This document shows, in pieces, positions 1 to 11,800 of a stretch of DNA of 64,000 nucleotides (positions are counted from its first letter, which is position 1; each line of letters opens with the position of its first letter). The position numbers and the translations under genes are program-made. The notes beneath the pieces are model-generated. The model did not search any database and was not told the DNA's origin. It saw nothing but the letters and a program-made list of their open reading frames with translations. The DNA is from Mercurialis annua (taxonomy: Eukaryota; Streptophyta; Magnoliopsida; Malpighiales; Euphorbiaceae), in assembly GCF_937616625.2 (NCBI RefSeq), contig NC_065572.1, positions 43,985,653 to 44,049,652 on the forward strand, in the 5' to 3' direction.

Positions 1-3000
1 TCATCTAGCGTCAGTTTTCACGCAAACTTTGCGTAATATAATCTAACCATGCTTAGGTAAACGGAACGACGCATTAAAGAGCCTTGAGACACGACATACT
101 AATCCAACATCACTTTTCTCACACACCTTGTGTAATATAACCTAACCATGCTTATGTAATCGGAATGACGCGTTAAAGCTACTTGAGACGCGACATACTA
201 ATCTAGCGTTACTTTTCTCGCACACTTTGCGTAATATAACCTAACCATGCTTTGGTAATCGGAACGACGCGTCAATGAGACTTGAGACGCGGCATACTAA
301 TTTAGCGTCACTTTTTACGCACACTTTGTGTAATATAAACTAACCATGCTTCGGTAATCGAAACTAAGCGTTAAAGAGACTTGAGATGCGACATACTAAT
401 CTAGCGGCATTTTTCACGCACTCTTTGCGTAATATAATCAAACCATACTTAGGTAATCAGAATGACGGGTTTAAAAGAACGTGATATACTTATCTAGCGT
501 CACTTTTCATGTACACTTTGTGTAATCGGAACGACGTGTTAAACTGACTTGAGACGCAACATACAAATCTAGCGTCACTTTTCACGCACGCTTTGTGTAA
601 TATAACCTAACCATGCTTAGGTAATCTAAACGATGCGTTAAATAGACTTGAGACGCGATGTACTAGTCTAGCGTCACTTTTCACGCACGCTTTGCATAAT
701 ATAACTTAACCATGCTTAGGTAACCGGAACAACGCGTTGAAGAGAATTGAGACGCGACATACTAATGTGGTGTAACTTTTCACGCACCCTTTGCGCAATA
801 TAACCTAACCATGCATAGATAATCAGAACGACGCATTAGAGAGACTTGTGACGCAACATAAGCATGGTAATCGAAACGACGCGTTAAAGAGACTTAGGAT
901 ACGACATATTAATCTAGCATTACTTTTCACGCACACTTTGCGTAATGTAACCTAACTATGCTTAAGTAATCAAAACGACGCGTTAAAGATACTTGAGACG
1001 CGACATACTAATCTAGCGTCACTATTAACCTAAACTTTGCATAATATAACCTAACCATGCTTAGGTAATCTGAATGACGCATTAATGAGCCTTGAGATGC
1101 AAGATACTAATCTAGCGTCACTTTTCACGCACACCTCGCGTAATATTACCTAACCATGCTTAGGTAATCGGAACAACGCGTTAAAGAGACTTGAGACTTG
1201 AGACACGACATAATAACCTTACCATTCTTGGGTAATTGGAATGATGCGTTAAAGAGACTTGAGACGCGACATACTAAACCTGCATCACTTTTCACGCACT
1301 CTTTGCGTAATAACGTAACCATGCTTAGCTAATAGGATCGACTCATTAAAGAGCCTTGAGACGCAACATACTAATCTAGCTTCACTTTTCACACAAATCT
1401 GGTGTAGTATAAACTAACCATGCTTAAGCTAATCGGAACGACGCGTTAAAGAGACTTGAGACGTGACATACTAATCTAGCGTTACTTTTCTCCCACACTT
1501 TGCATAATATAAACTAACCATTCATGGGTAATCGGAACTACGCGTTAAACATAGTTGAGACGCGACATACTAACCTAGCGGCACTTTTCACGCACTCTTT
1601 GCGTAATATAACCTAACCATGCTTAGGTAATCGGAAAGACGCGTTAAAAAGAACGCGACATACTTATCTAGCGTCACTTTTCATGCACACTTTGCGTAAT
1701 ATAAACTAACCATGCTTAGGTAATCGGAACGACGCGTTAAAGAGACTTAAGACACGACATATTAATCTAGCTATACTTTTCACGCACACTTTGCATAATG
1801 TAACCTAACTATGCTTAATTAATCGAAACGACGCGTGAAAGATACTTCAGACGCGACATACTAATCTAGCGTCACTATTGACCTAAACTTTGCATAATAT
1901 AACCTAACAATGCTTAGGTAATCGGAACGACGCATTAAAGTGCCTTGAGACGCGACATACTAATCTAGCGACACTTTTCACACACACCTTGCGTAATATA
2001 ACCTAACCATGCTTAACAAATCTGAACGACGCGTTAAAGAGACTTGAGACGTGACATACTAATCTAGCGTTACTTTTCCCCCACACTTTGCGTAATATAA
2101 ACTAACCATTCATAAGTAATCGGAACGACGCGTTAAAGAGACTTGAGACGCGACATACTAATCTTGCGGCACTTTTCACGCACTCTTTGCGTAATATAAC
2201 CTAACCATGCTTAGGTAATCGGAACGACGAGTTAAAAAGAACGCGATATACTTATCTAGTGTCTTTTTTCATGCACACTTTGCCTAATATAAACTAACCA
2301 TGCTTAGGTAATCGGAACAACGCGTTAACCAGACATGAGACGCAACATACTAATCTAGCGTCACTTTTCACGCACGCTTCGCGTAATATAACCAAACCAT
2401 GCTTAGGTAATTGAAACGACGTTTTAAACAGAATTGGGACGCGACGTACTAGTCTATCGTCACTTTTCACGCACGCTTTGCGTAATATAACCTAACCATG
2501 CTTAGGTAATCGGAGCAACGCGTTGAAGAGAGTTTACACGCGACATACCAATGTGGTGTCACTTTTCACGCACCCTTTGCGTAATATGACCTAACCATGC
2601 ATAGATAATCGGAACGGCGCGATAGATAGACTTGTGACGCAACATAAGCATGGTAATCGAAACGACGCGTTAAAGAGACTTAATATACGACATATTAATC
2701 TAGCTTTACTTTTCAAGCACACTTTGCGTAATGTAACCTAACTATTCTTATGTAATCGAAACGACGCGTTAAAGATACTTGAGACGCGACATACTAATCT
2801 AGCGTCACTATTGAAACCTACCCATGCTTAGGTAATCGGAATGACGCATTAATGAGCCTTGAGATGCGAGATACTAATCTAGCGTCACTTTTCACGCACA
2901 CCTCGCGTAATATAACCTAACCATGCTTAGGTAATTGAAACGACGTTTTAAACAGAATTGGGACGCGACGTACTAGTCTATCGTCACTTTTCACGCACGC

Positions 3001-5603
3001 TTTGCGTAATATAACCTAACCATGCTTAGGTAATCGGAGCAACGCGTTGAAGAGAGTTTACACGCGACATACCAATGTGGTGTCACTTTTCACGCACCCT
3101 TTGCGTAATATGACCTAACCATGCATAGATAATCGGAACGGCGCGATAGACAGACTTGTGACGCAACATAAGCATGGTAATCGAAACGACGCGTTAAAGA
3201 GACTTAATATACGACATATTAATCTAGCTTTACTTTTCAAGCACACTTTGCGTAATGTAACCTAACTATTCTTATGTAATCGAAACGACGCGTTAAAGAT
3301 ACTTGAGACGCGACATACTAATCTAGCGTCACTATTGAAACCTACCCATGCTTAGGTAATCGGAATGACGCATTAATGAGCCTTGAGATGCGAGATACTA
3401 ATCTAGCGTCACTTTTCACGCACACCTCGCGTAATATAACCTAACCATGCTTAGGTAATTGGAACAACGCGTTAAAGAGACTTGAGACACGGCATACTAA
3501 TCTAGCGTTACTTTTCTCGCAAACTTTACGTAAAATAACCTAACCATTCTTGGGTAATCGGAATGACGCGTTAAAGAGACATGAGATGCGACATACTAAA
3601 CCTGCATCACTTTTCACGCATTCTTTGCGTAATATAACCTAACCATGCTTAGGTAATCGGATCGACGCATTAAAGAGCCTTGAGACGTGACATACTAATC
3701 TAGCTTCACTTTTCACACACACCTTGGATAATATAACCTAACCATGCTTAAGCTAATAAGAACGAAGCTTAAAGAGACTTGAGACGTGACATACTAATCT
3801 AGCGTTACTTTTCTCCCACACTTTTCGTAATATAAACTTACCATTCATTGCTAATCGGAACGACGCGTTAAACAGAGTTGAGACGCGACATACTAACCTA
3901 TCGTTACTTTTCACGCACTCTTTGCGTAATATAACCTAATCATGCTTAGGTAATCGGAATGACGCGTTAAAAAGAACGCGACATACTTATCTAGCGTCAC
4001 TTTTCATGCATACATTGTGTAATATAAACTAACCATGCTTAGGTAATCGGAACGACGCGTTAAAAAGACTTAAGACACGACATATTAATCTAGCTTTACT
4101 TTGCACGCGCACTTTGCGTAATGTAACCTAACTATGCTTAATTAATCAAAAAGACGCGTTAAAGAAACTTGAGTCGCGACATACTAATCTAGCTTCACTA
4201 TTAACCTAAATTTTGCATAATATAACCTAACCATGCTTAGGTAATTGGAACGAAACATTAAAGAGCCTTGAGGCGCGACATACTAATCTAGCGTCACTTT
4301 TCACACACACCTTGCTTAATATAACCTAACCATGCTTAGCTAATCGGAACGACGCGTTAAAGAGACTTGAGACTTGACATACTAATCTAGCGTTACTTTT
4401 CCCCCACTCTTTGCGTAATATAAACTAACCATTCATGGGTAATCGAAACGACGCGTGAAAGAGACTTGAGACGCGGCATACTAACCTAGCGGCACTTTTC
4501 ACGCACTCTTTGCCTAATATAACCTAACCATGCTTAGGTAATCGGAATGACGCGTTAAAAAGAACGCGATATACTTATCTAGCATCACTTTTCCTGCAAA
4601 CTTTGCGTAATATAAACTAACCAAGCTACGGTAATCGGAACGACACGTTAAATAGACTTGAGACGCAACATACTAATCTAGCGTCACTTTTCACGCACGC
4701 TTTGTGTAATATAACCTAACCACGGTTAGGTAATCGGAACAACGTGTCAAAGAGAATTAAGAGGCGACGTACTAATCTAGCGTCACTTTTCACGCACCCT
4801 TTGCGTAATCTAACCTAACCATGCATAGATAATCGGAACGGCGCGTTTGAGAGATTTGTGACGCACTATAAGCATGGTAATCGAAACGACGCGTTAAAGA
4901 GACTTAAGATACGACATATTAATGTAGCTTTACTTTTCACGCACACTTTGCGTAGTGTAACCTAACTATGCTTAAGTAATCGAAACGACGCGTTAAAGAT
5001 ACTTGAGACGCGACATACTAATCTAGCGTCACTATTGAAACCTAACCATGCTTAGGTAATCGGAATGACGCATTAATGAGCCTTGAGACGCGAGATACTA
5101 ATCTAGCGTCACTTTTCACGCACACCTCGTGTAATATAACCTAACCATGCTTAGGTAATCGGAACAACGCGTGAAAGAGACTTGAGACACGACATACTAA
5201 TCTAGCGTTGTTTTTCTCACAAACTTTACGTAATATAACCTAACCATTCTTGGGTAATCGGAATGACGCGTTAAAGAGACATGAGACGTGACATACTAAA
5301 CTTGCATCACTTTTCACGCATTCTTTGCGTAATATAACCTAACCATGCTTAGGTAATCGGATCGACGCATCAAAGAGCCTTGAGACGCAACATACTAATC
5401 TACCTTCATTTTTCACACACACCTTACGTAATATAACCTAACCATGCTTAAGCTAACAAGAACGACGCGTTAAAGAGACTTGAGACATGACATACTAATC
5501 TAGCGTTACTTTTCTCCCACATTTTGCGTAATATAAACTTACCATTCATGGGTAATCGGAACGACGCGTTAAACAGAGCTGAGACGTGACATACTAACCT
5601 AGC
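1..5603 (+). repeat. 99-bp satellite array, block A
   Basis: Head-to-tail copies of the 99-bp monomer in forward orientation. Copies differ from one another by roughly 5-20% as judged by eye, mostly at CpG sites. Shortened copies are mixed in: the 48-bp form (for example near 863, 2649, 3173 and 4873, marked by GCATGGTAATCG) and forms lacking part of the CACGCACACTTTGCG segment (near 1021, 2808 and 3332). No gene is visible. The block stops abruptly in mid-monomer at the TG of the LTR at 5604. Confidence 0.95.
1..5603 (+). repeat. Higher-order repeat of about 1.7-1.9 kb in block A
   Basis: Unusual monomer variants recur in the same order. The short monomer at 863 recurs at 2649 (offset 1786) and again at 3173 and 4873 (offset 1700). 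The variant with ACTAAACCTGCATCAC occurs near 1275, 3594 and, slightly changed, 5291. The stretch 2925-3902 lines up with 4625-5603 at a steady offset of about 1700 bp. Seen by eye; exact identities were not computed. Confidence 0.8.
2401..3448 (+). repeat. Recent 524-bp tandem duplication of satellite
   Basis: Positions 2401-2924 and 2925-3448 are two tandem copies of a 524-bp block holding several full monomers and one short monomer. By eye I found a single mismatch (GATAGATAG against GATAGACAG). Neighbouring monomers differ far more, so this is a very recent unequal exchange on top of the older higher-order pattern. Confidence 0.9.
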
Positions 5604-5898
5604 TGTAGTACCCTGTGTTTTTCCGGCTTGTTCCGATGATTTTTTCGATGTGTTTTGGGTTGGTCTTTGGTGGTTTGGTTCCTTGACACCATGATTTGGT
5701 ATTCATAACCTTCGGTGTGTTGTTTTGATTAGGTTCTGAGCCTTATCGAATAAGTGTTTATGTGTTTTCCTTTTATTACATGCTTTAGTAAAATGTCCAT
5801 ATCTCCCAATTACACCGTCGGATCGGGCCGCCGTTCGGATATGTTGTTCCTGAGAGGATTTACTAAAATCTGGTCGGTCGGATCGTGTTTTTATTGAG

Positions 5899-5990
5899 TT
5901 CGCGGGCGCGAACTATAGTTAGCGGTCGCTAACTAGTGTTGTTGAAGTTAGCGGGTGCGAACTATATTTAGCGTGCGCGAACTTGCACTG
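5899..5990. promoter_or_regulatory. Cluster of GCGGGCGCGAAC-like palindromic motifs upstream of LTR TATA box
   Basis: Four GC-rich repeats such as TTCGCGGGCGCGAAC, TTAGCGGTCGCTAAC, TTAGCGGGTGCGAAC and TTAGCGTGCGCGAAC sit in an otherwise AT-rich LTR, just 5' of the TATA-like site at 6010. The related LTR has GCGCCC-type repeats at the equivalent place (21080-21170). A transcription-factor binding role is inference. Confidence 0.45.
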
Positions 5991-6009
5991 TTCAGTTCGC
6001 TGTTTTTCT

Positions 6010-6019
6010 ATTTAAAGAC
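6010..6019 (+). promoter_or_regulatory. Probable LTR TATA box
   Basis: TTTTTCTATTTAAAGACC aligns with GATTTTCTATAAATACC in the related minus-strand LTR (plus-strand positions 21051-21061). The shared position and TATA-like sequence suggest the RNA start of the element lies a few tens of bases downstream. Confidence 0.45.
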
Positions 6020-7888
6020 CCCTTATTCGACCTAAACTCTTTTCCTTCGACTTTTAAAACCCTAAAACGGCTGGAGTCATATTCTAACTCATTCCTATCA
6101 ACATTCCTCTCAATTTTAATCCTTGGTAAGTGTTTGTAATCTTTCCTTTGTGGTTTTATATCTAGTTCTTCAATTCTAGCAATTCTAAATCCTATATCCC
6201 TATATGTGTGTGGTTGTAGGATGATTTGGGTTGATTGATTTCTGGGTTTTATTGTTCTTAGTCTAATCAAGAGGTATGTGGTTCTAATCCCTTCTTATAT
6301 GGTATAGAGATTGCTAAATTGTTGTATGAATCTATACTTGGGTGTTTTGGCTTTATATTTTCTGTTTTGCTTTGATTTGAAATTCTGGAAGTAATCTATG
6401 TGTATTGGCTGTGGCTTATTGATGTTGGTTATACATTGGATGATTGGAATACTTGTTTGATTGAAGGGTTATATGGAGTTGTTGTCGTTCTTGATTTATA
6501 ATTCTGTTTTAAGCCTTTATTTAAAATCTTGAAATTTCAAAGTAAATGAATCATAGGTTGTTAGATGTTTAACAATACATTGGGTGATTGGAGGAATCGT
6601 TTAAATGAAATAATATATCATTTGGGTTAAGTTGTGGAATTGAATTCTGTTTTGAACTTTAAACAAAAAGCTGAAAATGTTATTTTGAAGGTTAAAAGAT
6701 TGTTAATGGGAAATTCCTACTTTGGGTGATTGGATATAATTGACTAAGGCTAGATTAAATGTTAAAGGTGGTTTTAATTGGAATAAAACGTTGTTTTAAG
6801 AATATTTACATATGACTGGAAATCGTTTGAGTATATAAAGGATGTTTGTTTACCTTGGATTATTTGGATAACAAATTGTTGTTATGGAATTTAAAGTAGA
6901 ATTATTTTACAATGGTTTTAAAGGCTATCTAATTGTACAGTTCAGATCTGAGTTTATTATTTCAATGTGTTTTGGAGTCATGTTTATTTACACTTAATGT
7001 GTTTTAATTGAGAAATATGAACTCCGGGTGGAATTTGTCAAGTGTTGACAGTCTATTGGTTATTGTTGCTATTTTTGGTATTGGTTTGAATTTACGTTAA
7101 GCTTATAGTGAGTTCCTTATTTTCAAATACATTGGTTTCATTTTAAAGGATTTAACTTTGGATTTTACTCTGGTTGGGTCGGGTTAGACTTGTGTCGCCC
7201 GACATGTTGTGTTAAGCATATAGTTGATATATGGCTAACACACTACTATGGGATATGTTGGATTTCGAAAAGGTGTTGTTGAATTATATTACTCTGGATT
7301 GTTTTTTTGAAAACGAGAACTCACCTAAACTTAACTAGTTATTGTATTGGTTGGATATGTATGTACTTTTTCTTTGGGATTACTGTGTTTCGAATGTTGA
7401 TCTTTGGTTGTGTTAAGATGCAAGTCTAGTAATCTTAGAGTTAGGGGTTATTCAAATTTTAACATATACATTGTTTTAGACCCGTCGACTGCTCGTGCTT
7501 CGGAGTCTACGCAGGGTTAGCTGTTTGCCAAGATTCACGTGGATAAGCAAGCAGTGAGTTTGTAGTGCTATTTACCGCTTTATTAAGTACCGCATCGTAT
7601 TTTGATATTATAAATGTTTGTGAACTGTTTTTACGGATTATGGAACTGGATTGAAACGAGCTACTCGATAGGTTTGTATCGAGAATGTGTGCACCGGTAA
7701 GTACTCTGGGAAACGGTAGGCTAAAGTCTTGCTTACGCTGGTATAAATATATGATGAGGATTTGTTCCCGTCCACTCTGGGTTTATCGGTATGCTATGTC
7801 ATACTTACGCTGGGATCATTTCAATACTGTTTTCCATAATCATATTATATTAGTATAAAAATGTTTTGATTTAAGGGTTTTAAACTTA

Positions 7889-8071
7889 GGATAATTATAC
7901 AACACAACCGTTGCGCCATGTCATTCGTGCAACAAACCAATTGTGCGTTAGCCAAGTGGAAAATTGAATGATTAAAAAAATAAGTAATAATTAAAAGATT
8001 CCCTATCGCAAATGCTCATTGGCTTGATGTAAAAATGACGTGGCGCAACAGTTGCATGGGATAAACACTCC
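7889..8071. mobile_element. 183-bp MITE inserted in the Ty3 LTR (8-bp target duplication)
   Basis: Imperfect inverted repeats of about 38 bp: the left end begins GGATAATTATACAACAC and the right end, reversed, begins GGAGTGTTTATCCCATG. The inner part GTTGCGCCA(T/C)GTCATT is shared by both arms. TAAACTTA flanks it on both sides (7881-7888 and 8072-8079). The related LTR at 18764-21370 has the unfilled site near 19250 (GTTTTAAACTTAATAAATG when reversed), which confirms the boundaries. An 8-bp duplication fits the hAT superfamily; that assignment is tentative. No coding capacity. Confidence 0.85.
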
Positions 8072-8566
8072 TAAACTTAATAAATGTAAATAGTATTGCG
8101 AACTCATCTCAGTATGTTTGACCCCGTTGTTTTCCCAAACTTTCCAGGTTTATGATTTGAAAGCTGGTCCACTACGATTCTTTCGATTCCTCAGAGGTTT
8201 TTATGTTATTAAACTAGTTTCTGTTTTCGAACTCTTAGACTGCAGTAGAACTAGTTATTTATTTCATTTGATATTACACTTTGGAATTGTCGATATATTC
8301 GGTTATTTATATTTGGCATGATTACTCTGGATTATGATATTGTTATATATAAGGCATGCTGTTGAACACTTAAGATATTTAAGTTATTTATATTAGAACT
8401 GTAATTTAAATTGTTAGACCTAGGTTGGAGTCTCGGTTGCCCCTGAGCAGTTTTCTGCAGGTTTAAATGTTTATTTGATTTCCGCGAGGCTTGCTACGGG
8501 TTTTGGTACAACCATACCCATACCCTAGTGCCGGTCGCGATCCATGAAATTGGGTCGTGACAAAGT

Positions 8567-8578
8567 TGGTATCAGAGC
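8567..8578 (+). other. Primer-binding site, initiator-Met tRNA type
   Basis: TGGTATCAGAGC begins four bases after the LTR end. It is the standard complement of the 3' end of plant initiator methionine tRNA used to prime minus-strand DNA in many plant retrotransposons. It fixes the element as + strand and the LTR as the 5' one. Confidence 0.92.
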
Positions 8579-8844
8579 TTTGGTTTCAAACCAAGGCCAA
8601 TTTTTGCATGTTATGTGTTACTGTTTTAAAGCATGTTAAGTGTTGTTAAGTCATAGGATCTACTGCGGAATTAGGATTCAAGTCTTGTCTTTTGATACGT
8701 CATCTTTTGTTTTGAAAACTTTCTACCTTCATCAATAGGATTGTTAAGTGTCGGTCTTATGTGTTACTGATGCTTTATTTGGAATGTTTCAATTGTTTAT
8801 ACTCTGGGTGAATTATTGGATGTTGTGCCATATATGAGATATAC

Positions 8845-11800
8845 TTTAGGTAATCGGAACGACGCGTCAAAGAGACTTATGACACGACATATTAATCTAG
8901 CTTTACTTTGCACGCGCACTTTGCGTAATGTAACCTAAATATGCTTAATTAATCGAAACGACGTGTTAAAGAAATTTGAGACGCGACATACTAATCTAGC
9001 GTCACTATTTACCTAAACTTTGCATAATATAACCTAACCATGCTTAGGTAATCGGAACGAGACATTAAAGAGCCTTGAGGCGCGACATACTAATATAGCG
9101 TCACTTTTCACACACACCTTGCTTAATATAACCTAACCATGCTTAGCTAATCGGAACGACGCGTTAAAGAGACTTGAGACGTGACATATTAATCTAGCGT
9201 TACTTTTACCCCACTCTTTGCGTAATATAAACTAACCATTCATTGGTAATCGAAACGACGCGTGAAAGATACTTGAGACGCGACATACTAACCTAGCGGC
9301 ACTTTTCACGCACTCTTTGCGTAATATAACCTAACCATGCTTAGGTAATCGGAATGACACGTTAAAAACAACGCGATATACTTATCTAGCATCACTTTTC
9401 CTGCACACTTTGCGTAATATAAACTAACCAAGCTACAGTAATCGGAACGACACGTTAAACAGAATTGAGACGCAACATACTAATCTAGAGTCACTTTTCA
9501 CACACGCTTTGTGTAATATAACCTAACCATGGTTAGGTAATCGGAACAACGTGTCAAAGAGAATTGAGAGGCGACGTACTAATCTAGCGTCACTTTTCAC
9601 GCACCCTTTGTGTAATCTAACCTAACCATGCATAGATAATCGGAACGGCGCGTTTGAGAGACTTGTGACGCAACATAAGCATGGTAATCGAAACGACGCG
9701 TTAAAGAGACTTAAGACACGACATATTAATCTAGCTTTACTTTTCACGCACAATTTGCGTAATGTAACCTAACTATGTTTAAGTAATCGAAACAACGCGT
9801 TAAAGATACTTGAGACACGGCATACTAGTCTAGCATCACTTTTCACGCACACTTTGCGTAATATAACCTAAACGATGCGTTAAACAGACTTGAGACGCGA
9901 CATACTAATCCAGCTTCACTTTTCACGCACGCTTGCGTAATATAATCTTACCATGTTAGATAATCGGAACGACGCATTAAAGAGCCGTGAGACACGACAT
10001 ACTAATCTAGTGTCACTTTTCACACACACCTTGCGTAATATAACCTAACCATGCTCAGCTATTTAGAACGACGCGTTAATGAGACTTGAGACTTGGCATA
10101 CTAATCTAGCGTTACTTTTCTCCCACACTTTGTGTAATATAAACTAACCATTCATGGGTAATCGGAACAACGCTTTAAAGAGACTTGAGACATATTAATC
10201 TAGCGGCACTTTTCACGCACTATTTGCGTAATACAACCTAACCATGCTTAGGTAATCGGAATGACACGTTAAAAAGAACGTGACATAGTTATCTAGCGTC
10301 ATTTTTCATGCACACTTTGCAAAATATAAACTAACCATGCTTAGTTAATCAGAACAACGAGTTAAACAGACTTGAGACGCAACATACTAATCTAGCGTCA
10401 CTTTTCACGCAAGCTTTACGTAATATAACCTAACCATGCTTAGGTAATCGGAACAACGTGTCAAAGAGAATTGAGACGCGACATACTAATCTAGCGTCAC
10501 TTTTCACGCACCCTTAATCGAAACAACGCATTAATGAGACTTGATACGCGCCATACAAATCTAGCGTCACTTTTTACGCTCACTTTGCGTAATATAACCT
10601 AATCATCTTAGGTAATCGGAACAACGCGTTACAGAGAATTTGAGACGCGACATACTAATCCCGCGTCACTTTTCACGCACGCTTTGCGTAATATAATCTT
10701 ACCATGCTTAGGTAATCGGAACAACGCGTTGCAGAAAATTGAGACGCGACATACTAATCTTGCATCACTTTTCAAGCATCCTTTGCGTAATAAAACATAA
10801 CAATGCATAGGTAATCAAAACGACGCGATTAAGAGACTTGTGACGCGACATAAGCATGGTAATCGAAACGACGCGTTAAAGAGACTGGAGACACGGCATA
10901 CTAATCTAAACGTCACTTTTCACGCACACTTTGCGTAATGTAACCTAACCATGCTTCGGTAATCGGAACGACGCATTAAAGAGACTTGAGATGTGACATA
11001 CTAATCTACCATCATTTTTCACGCACAATTTGCATAAAATAACCTAACCATGCTTAGATAATCGTAACAACGCGTTAAAGAGACTTGAGACGCGACATAC
11101 TAATCTATTGTCACTTTTCACGCACACTTTGCGTAATATAACCTAACCATGTTTAGGTAATCGGAACGACGTGTTAGATAGACTTGTAACGAAACATATG
11201 CATGGTAATAGAAATGACGCGTTAAAGAGACTTGAGATGCGACATACAAATCTATGTCCCTTTTTACGCATACTTTGTGTAATATAACCTAACCATGCTC
11301 AGGTAATCATAACGACGCATTAAAGAGACTTGTGACGCGACATACTAATCTAGCGTCACCTTTTACGCACACTTTGCGTAACATCACTTAGCCATGCTTA
11401 AGTAATCGCAACAACGCGTTAAAGAGACTTGTGACGCGACATAATAATCTAGCGACACTATTAACGCGCACTTGGCGTAATATAACATATCCATGCTTAC
11501 GTAATTGGAACGACGCGTTGAAGAGACTTGAGGTGCGACATATTAATCTAGCGTCATTTTTTACGCACACTTTGCGTAATATAACCTAACCATGCTTTGG
11601 TAATCGGAACGATGCGTTAGAGAGACATCTGACGCGACATAAGCATGATAATCGAAACAACGCCTTAAAGAGAATTGAGACGCGACATACTAATCTATTG
11701 TCGCTTTTCACGCGCACTCTGCGTAATATAACCTAAGCATGCTTATGTCATCGGAAAGACACATTAAAGAGCGTTGAGACGCGACATACTAATCTAGCGT

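Larger units (their letters stand above)
5604..8562 (+). repeat. 5' LTR of Ty3-type element (2,959 bp)
   Basis: Starts TGTAGTACCCTGTG and ends GGGTCGTGACA, keeping the TG...CA rule. Its start matches the start of the second LTR (TGTAACACCCC in reverse) in the shared stretch TTTTTCCG followed by CTTGTTCCG; its end matches the conserved run ACCATACCCATACCC. Without the MITE and its duplicated 8 bp it would be about 2,768 bp, against 2,607 bp for the other copy. No long open frame crosses it; short ATG-started frames in it have no recognisable content. Confidence 0.88.
5604..8844 (+). mobile_element. Truncated Ty3-type LTR retrotransposon (5' LTR, PBS, leader)
   Basis: A 5' LTR (5604-8562), a primer-binding site and about 266 bp of leader are present. 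The sequence then returns to satellite at about 8845 with no gag, pol or 3' LTR. The LTR is homologous, in reverse, to the one at 18764-21370, whose internal region encodes a chromovirus integrase; that assigns the family. No target duplication can be checked because the right end is lost. Satellite phase jumps from the equivalent of 3902 to the equivalent of 4039 across the element, so about 0.13 kb of satellite was removed with the 3' part. Confidence 0.85.

Noticed and set aside
1..5603. CRISPR array
   Set aside because: Repeats are contiguous 99-bp monomers with no unique spacers, in a plant-type genome with LTR retrotransposons.
5992..6270. 92-residue minus-strand open frame in the Ty3 LTR
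   Set aside because: It lies across the LTR promoter/leader region, antisense to the element, with no recognisable motif and no counterpart noted in the related LTR.
8118..8321. 67-residue plus-strand open frame in the Ty3 LTR, and similar ones at 19430 and 26208
   Set aside because: Short frames in LTR sequence or across an LTR/satellite junction, without any domain.
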